DNA of 64,000 nt from Viola odorata (lineage: Eukaryota; Streptophyta; Magnoliopsida; Malpighiales; Violaceae), in NCBI GenBank assembly GCA_963691705.1, contig OY829539.1:46323656-46387655 (forward strand), given 5' to 3'. Made by a program: the position numbers and the translations under genes. Every line of letters begins with the position of its first letter. Position 1 is the first letter of the stretch. The notes below the pieces were generated by a model, which was given only the letters and a program-made list of their open reading frames with translations, was not told the origin of the DNA and searched no databases. Of the stretch, positions 13,296 to 26,800 are shown one piece after another.

Positions 13296-14027
13296 TAAAA
13301 TATTATTTTATGTGAAATTATATGTTCATCTTTTTTATTGATTATTCGAAAGAATTAATTAATATTATTAACATATGTACAAAAACTTGAAATTCCTTTA
13401 TTAGAACAATGTTAATTGAGTTTTATATATATGCTAATTGAGTTTGTGTAAATTGTACATCCTACCAGATTTTTCATTCTTAAATAAAAATTTGTAGCAA
13501 CTTTTTAAATATAAACTTTTAATTTATTAATTTTATTTTTGACCTCAATCCAATCAATTAAATATAAGGCTGAATATAAACTTTTTTATTTTTGACCCCA
13601 ATCCAATCAATTAAATAAGAAGGTCTTTGGACTCTGATGATTGGCAAGTTCATTTGTCACAAGTCTCTCAATCAGACGGTTGAAAACAAACTTTCCTGCG
13701 TATATACCCCACCTCAGAACCGTTGGATTTAAGTTACATACCCAGGGTTTTTTTTCACTACTTTTTTTTTACCCCTGTGTTTAATTATAAAGAACATATA
13801 ATTATCTTGAACCACAAAATTACGTACTCAAAACTTTAATTAAAAAAAAACCAATCCCTTTATAATGATAATTAAAATTTGAAATATATAATTGATTTTA
13901 TCTAATGAGAACAGTTAAAATATTTTAATAATTAATTATGTAGCTGAAAAATCTATTTTTTTTTGTAATTGAGTTCGGCTCTTCTTAATAAACCCGACTT
14001 TATTTTAATAAAATATCAATACAAATA

Positions 14028-15752
14028 GGGGTAATAACATAAAGGCCCCCTGTACTATCGCGTAAAACAGAATCCTCCCCTGTACTTTAAAAGGTTATGA
14101 ATGGATCCCTGTACTATCGGTCAGTGGCAAAAGGGCCTAAACCGTTAGTCAAACTAACAGAATGTTAATTTTGACCTGTGACAGCAGGTTAAAAAAAAAA
14201 AACCTGTTGTTCCCTTTTTTTAAAAAAAAAATTCAAAAAAATAATGTAATTAATTTTAAAAATCTAGAAAAATAATATAATTAATTTTTAAAAATTCTGA
14301 AAGATAATATAATTAATTTTAAAATTAAGAAAAATAATATAATTAATTTAATTTTTTTAAAAATAATATAATTAATTTAATTTTTTTAAAAATAATATAA
14401 TTAATTTAAAAAATTCTGAAAAATAATTTATTAATTTAAAATTTTCAGAAAAATATTTTATATTATTTTACAAAATTCAGAATCCAAAAAACAATATTTA
14501 CTCCATTTTTTTCCTTCCCTGTTGTTCCATTTATATTATTTGTTCCATTTTATATTATTTGTTCCATTTTTTTCCTTCCATGTTGTTCCTTTTTTTTTCA
14601 TATTTTTTTTATAAAAAATTTAAAAAATAATGTAATTAATTTTAAAAATTTTAAAAAATAATGTAATTGAACCAAACAAAGGATGAACCCATTCCATTTA
14701 TGATATTGATGCACCATTAATAGCGTCATATCTCCTATTTCCCATTTTATTATCATCATTACTACTACTACTACTATTATTATTATTATTTATTTTGTTT
14801 CCAAAAAACAAAGCTTCACCTTCATCACTTCCATCTTCCTCCCCACCATCATCATCGAGCAAGCCTTCCGACTACGACCACCACTGTGCCAACCACACAT
14901 TCATGAAGATCTGAGAAACCTCATCCATTCAGATCCAACCTCCACCTACAATCGCCATTGATCTCTAACCATCCCGATCTCTAACGGCCACTATCATCTT
15001 TCTCCTCATCATCACCACCACCACGGATTCGCCGGACCCATCGCGTCGTCGCTGGTCAGATCTGGCCGCCAATGCTCATTGGAGCTCCTCCATCTCTACA
15101 AACCCCTTAACACATCATTGGATTTTTGATTTAATTTAGGGAGAATGGAATTGTGATTGGTACGGCTGGGTTTGGGTTGCTTTGATGGTTGATTTCGGGT
15201 TTGGTTGGTTTCGCGGCTGGTTTGGCAGTGATGGATCGGTCGGTGGCTGCGGCAGTGTGTGGTCGGGATTGGGCAGTGGGGTGGCTGATTGGATTTAATT
15301 TGGTGCAGAGATTGGATTTAATTTGGTATAGGGATTGGATTTTTGTAGTGTTTTGACAGTGGTGTGGCTGATTGGATTTGAAGGGAGGAAGAAATGATTT
15401 TAATTTATGGGTTTTTTTTTTCCAGATCCAGCTTATAGCAAACTTAGGGTTTTTTTTGGATTTGAGGAAGATGACGAGTAGAGAGAGAGAGGAAGGAAGG
15501 AAGAAATGATTTTGAAAAAAGAAAAGAAAACCAATTCACAAAAAAGAAAAGAAAAATTTGTTAGCCGGAAGAACAGTGTTTTTTTTTCCAACTGGTTGTA
15601 GCAGGTAACATTTAACAATCTGTTAGTCAAACTAACAGAAAAGGTCCTTTTGCCACTAATCGATAGTACAGGGACCCGTTCATCAATTTTTTTAGTACAG
15701 GGGAGGATTCTGTTTTTCGCAATCGTACAGGAGACCTTTATGCTATTACCCC
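14028..15752. mobile_element. Non-autonomous Mutator-like element (MULE) with long inverted repeats
   Basis: The 9-bp duplication ATACAAATA occurs at 14019-14027 and 15753-15761. Termini begin GGGGTAATAACATAAAGG and end CCTTTATGCTATTACCCC. The inverted repeats extend roughly 150-180 bp at perhaps 75-80 % identity, sharing words such as GTGGCAAAAGG and GTTAGTCAAACTAACAG. A 9-bp duplication with long terminal repeats is the hallmark of MULEs. There is no transposase. Inside are an AT-rich stretch with repeated ATAATATAATTAATTT words (14220-14470) and a more GC-rich, CT-rich segment (about 14810-15120) that resembles the 5' part of a plant gene and could be captured sequence. Confidence 0.8.
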
Positions 15753-16264
15753 ATACAAATATTATATTGAATGATCTATGGTCATGATTTTATCTCATGA
15801 AAAGTATAAAAAACCCATTTTTAAAAAATTAAATAAAATATGAAAAGTGGATATAAAATTACTCATATTGAAATAAAGATTACGTTGTTGTAGTTTTTAA
15901 TTTATTTTATTCATTATATAGAGTAAAAAAATTGAATTTGTTTAAAAATAAAAAATAAAATATAAAAAAACGAGAGAGAGGAAAAAGAAGCATAGGGTTG
16001 GGTTAGGTTTAATTAGGTACCCATACCCAAACCCAATTAAACCCATATATTTTAGTTTAAATGGGTAATATACCCATTTATATCCATTTAAAAATTTAAC
16101 TAACCCATTTAATACCCATACTCATTTAATTAATTGGGTATGGGTGTATAATTGGGTATGGGTGTATATTTGCCACCCCTAGTGGTAGCCAAACACCTTC
16201 TTTGGCTTTTGGGTTGGGAAAAGTTGGGTTCCCAACCCAACCCTGAACCCCAAACACCACCTAA

Positions 16265-17070
16265 GTAGGAGTATGAGGGTTTGGAATTGAAGTAAGTGTC
16301 TATTAATGAACTTCTTATGTGTATATTGCTGATAAAAATAAAAATAAAACATATAACTTCTATAAATAAAAGAATAAAATTGATAAAGGACATAAAAGAA
16401 ATTTTAAATTTTACAGGGACTATATTTATATTTTTTAGAAAATTGTCAATACAAAGACTAAAATGGAAGTCTTGAAAATTCAAGGGGCCAAAATGTATGA
16501 ACAATAAACAAAAAAAATTATATTAATGAAGGATATATATAAAATAAAGTTTTATTTTTGCAGGATTCTTCCAGAAAATAGTAAAGTATAAGGATTAAAG
16601 TGGAGGTTTTGAAATTTCTGTCGTAGCTTTGTATAGATTGGATAAACTCTAGCTAATTGAAATTGCTTGATTTTTATTAATACAACATCTTTTTTTCTTA
16701 ATATTTTTATAGGATTAGACTATAAAATTCCCCCCTAATATATATAATACTAATTATTTTATTAATTTAAAAAAATATATATTTTACTAACAAAATTATA
16801 CTAATTGATGTGTCGAAATAAAATCGGTAAGCCCTGTCCATCTTTGGGAGAATGAAAGCCCGATCCAACTGAAAAGGACTCTGGGATTCCCAGAGATAGA
16901 ACCGTTACCTTTTTGAATTTCTTATTCTTTTCAGATAAATAAAATACCTTTTGCCATACCACAACGGCTAGTTTTTATTGGGTCAATCTCCATCTTCATC
17001 TTCTCATCCCCGTCCTTCTGCTACTCAGATTTGACATTTGATCAGATTTTGATCAATTAACCGGAGAAAA
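16265..17070. promoter_or_regulatory. AT-rich upstream region of the QWRF gene
   Basis: AT-rich DNA with no gene. The last 150 bp, rich in CTTCATCTTC-type runs, is probably the 5' UTR and core promoter of the gene starting at 17071. I see no strong TATA element that I would defend. Confidence 0.4.
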
Positions 17071-19098
17071 ATGGCAGAATTGAAGCCGGAACAGCAGCAG
17101 AAGAATCCTCCTCCTGCGCCTCCTCATCGGCGGCCAAGGGTTAGGGAGGTAAGCTCTCGATTCATGTCTTCGGTAACGTCCCCAGCACCATCACCCTCCT
17201 CCTCCTCCACTTGCTCCTCCCCTCGCCACTCCGATGAGAACCGACCCACACGCGCCGTCACAAAGCTTTTCAAGGACCACCCACCCTCTTCCACCTCAAG
17301 ATCATTCTCAATTTCCAGACCCGACACCCCGACTGTCCCTCCCACCTCCTCCAAATTCCGCCACCACCACCAACACCGATCTGTCCCCGCCTCTGCCTCC
17401 TCGTCCGCCGCTGCAAAGCTCTTGCAATCTAACCTTCAAACCTCTTCTTCTTCTGACAATAACACAACTACTGCTACTAATTGTAAGAATCTCCGTTCTT
17501 CCATGCCAGAGGCAGCCAATATCTCCTCCGCCGGCAGATTCCTCACCGAAAGAAATCTAAACACCGCTGCTCCAATTCCTCCGCCGCCTCCTCCTCCCCG
17601 CCCTTCTTCTTGTTCTTCCTCTTCTTCTTCTAATAAAGTGTCCCGCTCTCTAGTTTTGCATCCCTCTGCTTCTCAAGAGTCCTATTCCTCTCTCAAGATT
17701 CCCTCTTCTCCTGCCCTCTGTGATGCAAATTCTAGAAAATCCACCACAGCTAGGAGTAACATCCATCATCAACATGACATCCAATCGCTCAGATTGCTCC
17801 AAAACCATTATCTGCAGTGGAGATTTGTCAATGCAAAGGCCCAATCCTCTGCTCTAGCTCAGACCAGAGAAACCCAGGTAAAGTCCCTCTTTTTACCCAT
17901 TTTATCCTTTCTCTTCAACAATTATGCAATTCAATTCTCAATTTTTTGTTAACTTTAATTCATGGGTATTAGTAATCTCTAGTAGATTACTCCGTTAATT
18001 GGATTATACAAGTTATGTAGCAGTGGTTGGGAAAATTGAATTCATTATTCTTCTTGTGTTATTTGTAGAAAGCTTTCTATTCGCTTGCTGTCAAATTAGC
18101 AGAATTGTATGAGTCTGTGGGAAGGAAACGCACAGAACTTGCCATATTAAACAGAACCAAAGCTCTAACAACAATTCTCGACTCCCAAGTAAGATTCATC
18201 TCCATGATTTCACTGTTTTCTAATTAGTGGAGTGTCCAAGTAAGACTCATCTTGATGTATGGTTTTTGTGCTCTCCAGTTCAATTCAATGCTATGGAATT
18301 TCTGTGCATTCATTGATTTTTACCTAGTGGAGTGCCTTTTAATTGATTCTATTGTTTGGTAATTTAGATGCCGTATTTGGATGGATGGTCTGCGATTGAA
18401 GCAGATTACTCAACATCATTCACAGAAGCAACTCAAGCTTTGTTGAACACCTCACTAAAAGTTCCAATCAGTGGCAATATAAGAGTATGTTCTCCTTTTT
18501 GCTCTTTCTTTTTCTAATCATGATTTTTGATTCTTAATGGGTATAATAAGTACTAATACCATGAGATGTTTTATGTCTGTATGGTGCAACTGCAGGCAGA
18601 TACAAGGGAGATAGGAGAAGCATTGAACTCAGCATTAAAACTAATGGAGTCAATAGCACTCCAAATCCGAACCTTTATCCCAAAGGTAGGTTTCTAATGC
18701 ATAGCTTGTTTCTTCTCTTTTTGGAATAGAAATTGCGAGTTAGGGACTCGAATTCGAGGAAGTACCACGCGGAGTTACAAGCTTGTTTGGTGATTTTGTT
18801 CATAAAGTTCTATAGAAACAAGAAGCTCTTTACATTCCATTTCCTCACTTGTTGTTGTGCTGTCTGTGTTGCTGCTGCTCCTGATCAGGCTGAAGAGACA
18901 GAGCGTTTAGGTTCTGAATTAGCAAAGATGGCTGGACTTGAAACAGCTCTCATCCAAGAATGTGGAGATATGTTATCCATGACATACAAATCCCAGGTGG
19001 AGGAATGTAGCCTAAGAGGGCAGATTATTCAATTTCAGAGAACAACCTCTCGAGGCTGCCAATCTTTGGAGAACAGAAATGATTATATTGTGGCATAG
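17071..19098 (+). CDS. QWRF motif-containing protein (DUF566 / SNOWY COTYLEDON3 family)
   Basis: Exons 17071-17877, 18069-18188, 18368-18484, 18596-18685 and 18889-19098 sum to 1344 nt, giving 447 residues. The first 230 residues are Ser/Pro-rich and low in complexity, with a polyproline run (PIPPPPPPPRP), as in the family. The signature QWRF is at residues 249-252 (HYLQWRFVNAKA), followed by an alpha-helical C-terminal region (LAVKLAELYESVGRKR, MPYLDGWSAIEADY, LGSELAKMAGLE). QWRF proteins are plant-specific; members studied in Arabidopsis are microtubule-associated (SCO3, ENDOSPERM DEFECTIVE 1, the augmin-8-like set) and affect division plane, organ growth or plastid development. At 447 residues this is one of the shorter members, nearest in size to QWRF7-like proteins; the paralogue is not settled. 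All introns are GT-AG. Confidence 0.88.
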
Positions 19099-20865
19099 GA
19101 AAAAAAGATGGTTCTTTTGTTTTGTTTTTTTCTCATTGTGTCTCATTTTTTTTTCTCCTTTTCTACCAGCTTTATTCACAGATCACACACCAACATCTGA
19201 TTAAATATAATAACAGCAACAGAGGCAAAGAGTCGTTTACGCAACCTCCAAGCTAATGCACATTATAGATTTCTCATTCCTTGTCCAATAATTAACTCTG
19301 CAGGATCCAAACCTGTACTCTACTTTACTCAACACCATCAATTTGAGCCAAATACTAGGTATGGGTTTTCAAAAATAAGTTATTGTTGTTTTAAAAAAAG
19401 AATTATTTTAAAATTTAGTAATTATTAATATAATTATCAAAAAAGTGATTAGAAAGTTATTATATTTTATGTTTTCAATTTTATCTATTTATTTCAATTT
19501 TACTTATAATTTCGATTTTGACAACCTTAGTTGCAATGGTAAACTTAAGCTTAAGCTTTGGTAATAAGGGTTGTAGAAAGACCTATATGGATATGAAATA
19601 TACGATGGATTTGTCCATCCAAACTGAATTGATTAGCACATCCAAACTGAATTGATTATCTGCTAGAGCAGTTCTAAACATAGACATTCTAGTCTTTTTT
19701 GTTTACTCAAACTTTGCCAGCTCCTAAGTTTAATTGACCAGAGTTTAGCTTACTCTGTCTGTAACTGAACAAACCAAGTCACAAGCTTTATCAAACACGC
19801 CTTAATGGAACTTTTCGACCCGAACCTCGAGCAGAATGGTTCAGCTCATTCACAGTCCTAGCTTCAATAATATGTTCGAAAATTATTGGTTCAAAGCCAA
19901 CAAAGAAAAGGAACCAAAATGTAAGATGAAAGTCGACAGAAAGTTTAGATTACCACAAAGAAAACCATAAGATGAAGGCAGTCAACGTAAAATTTAGATG
20001 AGCAGCACTGGATTCAGTAGCAGGTCCGAGTGCAAAACAAACAGTTCAATTAGAAACTAATATTTAGATCCAATATATACAGAACCGAAGAGCAAGATTT
20101 CACTTGAGTCACATCAGGATTGCAGTGTGTATCCCTATTCTACCATAGGAAGGCGTGGAGTAACAATAATATATGCATAGCCCCAGTTCATCCTCCTATC
20201 TACTTCTAAAGAGTCATGTCGGGCATTTTTCATCTGTGAATTTATCTACAATGCCGATCAAGTATTTTTCACCTCTTTGTCAACTAATTATTGTTGCTGA
20301 AAAATTAGCCATCGTGATGGAAACCTGCCCTACTTGAACTGGGCAGCAGCTCATCTGCACTCGTAACAAGTAATAATACTATTAAGAATTTAAGTGGAGC
20401 AATACTGTTTTCATTAAGCTATGATCTGAAATATCAAAGTTATAAATAAGACAATTGAAAGGCAACAGAAACATGTGAGAAAAGGTGAAATTATAAGCCC
20501 TATTGTGATATGAATGTCTCCTCTCAATGCAAAATGGCTTCAGATTATTTCATCACAAGAAATGCAAACACTACCTAGTTGACAAATCTTTAAGATTGTA
20601 CTATGTGGTCACTTGTAATTGAACTATCCATCAGTCGGGATCATGACTAACAAACGGTAGCTAACTAGAGAACCATCTTTAAATACCATGACACCAATGT
20701 CTAAGATAACAAGTAATCAATACATGGGCGAAAGCAACATAAGTGAATGAAAAGAAGTAATAGAACTGTAGAATTGTTCAACTAGTTGATCAATAATGAC
20801 CCACAATGATTGCACAAACCAGGGATTGCTTTGATTCAGTCAATATAAAAAAATACAACTGGATC
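19099..20865. other. Intergenic region between two convergent genes
   Basis: Shared 3' flank of the QWRF gene (+) and the NHX gene (-). The first 200 bp and last several hundred bp are probably 3' UTRs. I see no coding frame, inverted repeat or element termini. Confidence 0.5.
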
Positions 20866-23800
20866 CTAGAAACCATCACCTTCATCTCCGTTTTGACTTG
20901 TGAAGAATGGGGTGAGGTAATTCCTGTCTAAAGCGGTGAATGATGCTGCACTGTAAAGGGAAATGGCAAACAAAATGAACAACAAAAATCAAGTGAAAGG
21001 CATCCATATGAAGATAAATTTCCAGGGACTTACCTTTTATGGAACTCTTTAAGTTTCATCTTCAGCCTATTCCCGGATGGTTCGTCCTCATCATTATAGG
21101 AAGGAGCAATGTAACCATTGTTCACCTCATAGCTCTGAAAATGTAAAATTGAAAAGGAAACAGTTAACCATTACTCCGCTCTTAACATGTGGGTGAATTA
21201 ATTATCCAAACACACCCCCATCTTAAGAGCTTTCCATGTTTTAAACTAGAGGGATAAAAGCATAGCCATCACAGACATGAATGGCATTTCAGTAATTTCG
21301 TGAACAAATTGCCTATGTTTTAAAAAAAGAGTTAGGAACCGCAAAGCTGTAACTAACATCCTATGTCTCCATCCCATATGAGTCAAATCAGAGTTTCCTA
21401 GCAAACAAATGAGGGAGAAAAATAAAGCAGAGAGGGGACTATGTAGAACTCTATATTTTTCAACTGAACTATAGCGCATAGCAAACTATTAAGCTACTAC
21501 ACAAAAACTTACGTTGGCCAAGGGGCTATCATGTCCCTCACCAGCAACTTGCAAAGCTTCAAGCATAGTGCCTGTCGAACCTCCAATTAACAGCACCTGC
21601 AAGCATTTTTTGGAGAGTTAGGAGCAAAAAGAATGAGTTCCCAATGTAGCATTCAAGTAACCTACATGAAGTCTACTACATGAGAGAATCATGTGTCAGG
21701 TGCTAAGTATGCTGACAGAATATTTTGGTACAAAGCAGGTCAATGTGTTATCTGCTTTCAGCAGTTTTATGGTAAAGGTGTGTTTAAGTATGGGTGTAGT
21801 TTGTCTATAGACAAGTAATCTAGTCCATCTGTCATTGGTTGGTTTCTTTCAAGTTTTGTTCAGTTGTTAGATTTTTGTTTCTTATTGAACTACAAACATA
21901 GCAAAATTTTGCTATTAAATTAGGATACCCCACAGGTGACATTTAAGTATCAAGTATCAACGTGATACTGATCATAAGAACAGAGATATCAAGTAGCAGA
22001 ATAGCAAACAAAGGCACCCCAAATATAATTCAATATAATACTAGTAATAGTAAAAAAGATGAAGGGAAAACCGGAAAAGCAAAGAGCTGGCACAGAGTTC
22101 TTGGTCACAATTTACAGTGACATACTTGTAATAAGAGTCGGCGTGGAAGTTATGGAATGCAATGGAGTAAATCCCACCCACCGACTGATGATGGCCCCCC
22201 ACCCCCTCCTCTCTACTAACAATGTTTGCGTATGTTTGATTATCTAGTTAAAAATCTCCCATCATCAATTAGACTTTACCAACTGTAGTTTCTTGTATTT
22301 ATGAATTTGGGACTGCTTACTATAATACTGTGGAGGCTAAGTTTGGAAAGTGCTTTGGGTTTTATTGTTATACAAATTAGTGTTTAATTGGATTGCAATT
22401 AATAGCAAAGGATCTTAAGGTTATTTAGTATTAAAGCATATCCCTATTTCAATTCAGTGGAAAAGTAAAATTTAACTAGATACCTATGAAGTTAGAAGAC
22501 CAGCATATATAGAGGAGAATATTAGTACCATTATAAAATTGAAAGGCTTAGATAAACAGGAGAAAATTAAAGTACTAAAATATGAGAAAAAGAAGTCTAA
22601 AATGAACAGATAACTTTAGAAACATTGAACTTCTGTACCGTCAACACAACTATGGCAGTAGTTGCAGTGAATATAGTTTGGCCATGGCCTTCTGGAAGAT
22701 CATGAACTGATTGCAGAGCAAGGGCAAAAGCCATAGCCCCTCGAAGTCCTACTTACACTAACAGCTCATTAGCATTAAAAACACAAAGGAAACCAAGAAT
22801 CTTTAAGGAAATTAAATTCAACACTTACCACTGTACCAAAGTGCTTTCTGATGTTTGAGAGGTATTTTACGATGCACAGGCCGGGCCAAGTTGACCAAAT
22901 ATGCACAAGAAAATACATTTGCCGCCCTACATAAAGCATGACCAGATTAGTAGTTTCAACAAAATAACAGGATGTGATAATCATGTTTGGTAGGCTTTTC
23001 TTTTTTTAACTTATGTTTGGTAGGTATTAAAATGTAAGAAAAAGAAATTCAAGGGCATCATAATTAACATTTCGATCTAGTACAGAAGGTCCTATCATGG
23101 TAGCTAATGAAGAATTCATACCTTGCAATGCCTATGAAGATCTGAGATGGTCACAAAGCAAGCTAAGGAAAAACAGTTGGAACTTTTATTTTAAAATGAT
23201 TAAGAAAATGTGTTTTTGTCTTTCCAATGAACTACACAAGGATACAATAGAGAAGAAGATAAATCCCACATGGGACCAGCTATGCTGCTCCATTGCAATA
23301 TCAAACCCCATGTAGATAAACCTGCAAATTGGACAAAGGAGTCAACGCCAGATGGCGCTGTCATATTGAAAGGGCACAATCCCTCAACAGGAAAGCAATA
23401 AATGATCACTTACACAAAAGTCTCAGCCAATGATGATATAAGATGGAAAAATGCAGAAGCAAATCGCTGAGAACTTTCTGACAAATTTGAATAGGTATAA
23501 TGCTTCATGACCTGTAAAAATAATATATTTTCTCCCACATCACTGCTCAATCAATCACAAAAAAAAAAATACAGTGACAATTTTTATATGGGCACTTACG
23601 ATTCCAGTGAACAATATTGACACTATACCAGTGAGGCCAAGACCTTCTGCAAGCATGTACCTAAAAGTCATAAAGTGAGTTTCATGTAACATGGCACCAC
23701 TAGTCTAAGTATATATAGACAGAAAAACAAAACTGAAGTTCTGAACAAAAATGAACTAGTCTGGCAGATAGCTTACGAAAAATACGGGAAAAGAACAAAG

Positions 23801-26800
23801 AGGCAGCTCTCCAAGTTCTGAAGACTGAGCAAGAGCAAACAAAAAGATTGAATCAAGACTTCACTACATATCAAAAATAATAATAATGATATAATAACAT
23901 AAAGATACATAAATACTCACTTGTCTATATCCAAACCAGCATACTTGAAAAGGTTCCAGGAATTAAGGTTTCACAAGAAGTTCAATCACCTAAAATCATT
24001 AGAACAAAACATTCGTGTCTGTGTCTAAGAGTGTCTGTAAAAGGATATCAATGCAGAAGTAAATCCAACTCCCACACCTGCACGGCCATATGCAATGCAT
24101 AGTTAGTGATTGGGGAGTGGGTAAAATGTTGAAGTATACAGAAACGGCAAAAATAAAATAAAATAAAAAAACAAAGACTTGCTTCTAAAAAGAAGAGTCA
24201 TGTAAAGCCAAAAGAAATTAATAAATACAAAAAGAGTCCTGAATCAATTTAACAATTCATATTTCAAGCCTAGACTCTATTTTCCTCAGTAAAGTCTTAA
24301 ATATTTGTAAAAGATTTCTAATCAAGCATCCTCAAGGATTTGCTAATATGTTCCAACGATGGTACAAGACAGTTAAAACAAGTGCAAAAGAGTTTTCGAA
24401 CAGAAATAAGATAAACATGTAAATGTCCTTGTCTGACATTTCTAGGCAATTTTTCTTTATTAGGGACACTATCACTGCTCAGCCTTACTGTTTCCCTTCA
24501 TCTTCTTATCATCCTCCAATTCCAAATTTAAGAATTTACTTGAATGATAAACTTTTAATGCTTAGGGCTTTTGTTCTTCACTGAACAAAATGTTTAGGTC
24601 GTCAAATAAGGTTTTGGACTGAATTAGGATTCCCCAAATAGGTAAAGGACTAAAGTTCAAATGATCCACAAAATATATTTTTGCTGCTTAATTTGCTCAA
24701 TCAAATGATAACTCGAAAAAAAGTCAAGTGATAATTCTCAATTTGACTAGTGGCTTCTAGAAAGTTCACCTGAACATGATTCAATCATTAGTAAGCAGAA
24801 ACAAGTTTAAGTTCTTAGTAGGCTAAAGACATGTCTTACTCTGTGGTTAGTGTGTCATTACATGTTCACTTAGCAACTATGTAAAAGTTGGCAGACCATC
24901 ACATTACAGCTTACTGACATAATGTGCCATTTGGAATTGTAAAAGCCATGGCATATGATAATTGTGTAACTGCTTTGCTGGTTTTTCATTTTTATTTTGA
25001 TAAGCATGTCACTGCTTTGCTGCCTGAGCTGAAAGAATTTATAACAATATTAAACCAAGCTTTTTGATAGATTATTACAACTTTTAGCTTCAAAAATACC
25101 AATTGCCCTTTGGTGGTAAAAGATATGCTGGCATTGAATTGCCACAGACTTCAATGCCGCCAGCCCACAATATCAACAGTAATAGTATTATGCTTTTTAT
25201 AGAAGACCTGACATTTCCTAAGAATTTGCAAATGTAATAACTACAATGATCATACACAACACTTGTGACCAAATTAAAATGATATCCAATATTCATTCCC
25301 TCCCTCAAACAATTCATATCTTATAATTATCTGTGATATCTTTTAATTCTTTTTCCTGTAATAACTTTTATCCTACATCACTTTATTAGACTCAATTCTC
25401 CAGTAACGCTTTAGCCACTGTGGTTCAGTGGCAAAGTGCATATGCCCCATGTCTCTCATGGGTTCGAACCCGTGGAGCCTCATGGGTGGGTGAGTAAAAA
25501 GGGTAGTATAGGCCTATTTATTTAAAAGAATACTGCCACAACAAAAGCAAAACAGCCAGCAATTTTGTGCAGTAGATGATACTCCACTACTCTCATAGTA
25601 CATATATCAGTTGTGGTATTAGAGAGCACCAGTTTATTTTGCCAGGCCAAAATTGATGAATTAATGAAATTCTTACAATCACCATTCGTGCCAAGAACTA
25701 AAATGCTCAAATGCACAAAGACTTCACACACACCTAAAGAAGGTTAATCACATAACCAAAATGGAAAAATGAAGACAAACCTGCAGACATTGAACCAACA
25801 AAGGTTTCGAGAAACCTGACAACCAACATGAAGAAATTCTGGCCAGATGATGCACGACTTTTGACCAAGGTCATTGTCCTGCACAGTAAGATACAGCTTG
25901 ATCTAAAACTGAACCACGTGGTATCAACTGAGCTTAAAAGCATGAACTTTACATACCTGTACAAGGATATAGCCACCTGCCAAAGGTGCAGCATGCAAAG
26001 AGAACCACATCATCCAGTCATTATAGTCTCAAAATAAAATTGGACACCAAAGAAACTAATGCAATAAAAACTTACCGCATCATTCAATACAGATTCTCCA
26101 AACACCAAAGCATAAAGGTTGACATCAGTGCCGAGCTCCTGCAAAACTTGACTGTAAATTCTACCTCGAATTGAAAGAAACAATGGGTGAAGACTAATAA
26201 CTGAATTAGGTAGGTTTATAATCCCACATAGTAATTGGACAAAAAGAAAGTCCCTCATAAAATCTAATATATGTTTAAAAATTTCAAGTGAAGTGCTCTA
26301 CAAACGAGTCAGACAAAAACAGGTTTTCCTTTCTCTTGTTTTCCTACATCCAACTACTTTGACGAGTGACCAGACCCATTTTGTCCTCATAAACATCAGA
26401 AGCCCCTTACTACACTAAATGACAAATATGACGCAATCAGAATATAGTGTACTAAAAGGAAAATCTTAAATCTTTATAAAATCAGCCTCCACTTTCTATT
26501 GAGCCCTATTGGACCTCGCCACAGCAAAAATGCTAGAGAAGAATTTGGATTTTTTTATTCCTTCCACCCTATATGTGAAGAGCATGAGATACCAGAGTAT
26601 TTAAATGTAATAAGTGCTCCCGAGTGAATAGTCTGCTATTTAAAACGATTCCATAAGTTGGATAACCCTCAGTCACATCCAACACATGTCAAATAGAGCT
26701 TGATGCTGACCAGCCAGTGTCAGGTGCATGTACGAACAGGATTAGTCCTGGCCCAGTGGGCCTAGCGTTACTGGCGGTTTAGACCTAAAAGGATTACTTT

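Larger units (their letters stand above)
11825..16181. mobile_element. Non-autonomous hAT element inserted in the Harbinger element
   Basis: The 8-bp duplication GTGGTAGC occurs at 11817-11824 and again at 16182-16189. The termini TATGGGTGGCAAAT and ATTTGCCACCCCTA are inverted copies with one mismatch. An 8-bp duplication with TAGGGGTGGCAAA-type ends is typical of plant hAT elements. Subterminal regions are rich in repeated GGTATGGGT/TACCCAT words, as in many hAT elements. No transposase is seen. Much of its length is later insertions (11938-12845 and 14028-15752). Confidence 0.75.
11317..16261. mobile_element. PIF/Harbinger (Tourist-like) element enlarged by nested insertions
   Basis: The left end GGGTGTGTTTGG starts directly after TAA (11314-11316). 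The right end CCAAACACCACC is directly followed by TAA (16262-16264). A 3-bp TAA target duplication with termini of this kind is diagnostic of PIF/Harbinger/Tourist elements. After removing the hAT insertion at 11825-16181, the element would be only about 0.6 kb, so it was a non-autonomous MITE. No transposase is visible. Left and right subterminal regions also agree beyond the first 12 bp, with mismatches. Confidence 0.75.

Noticed and set aside
16130..16504. 124-codon minus-strand frame
   Set aside because: Crosses the right ends of both the hAT and Harbinger elements; the first part is AT-rich and the end is repeated TPIPN from the hAT subterminal words.
25405..25480. Possible functional tRNA gene
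   Set aside because: A- and B-box words are present but the T-loop is one base short and no acceptor stem pairs; a SINE head fits better.
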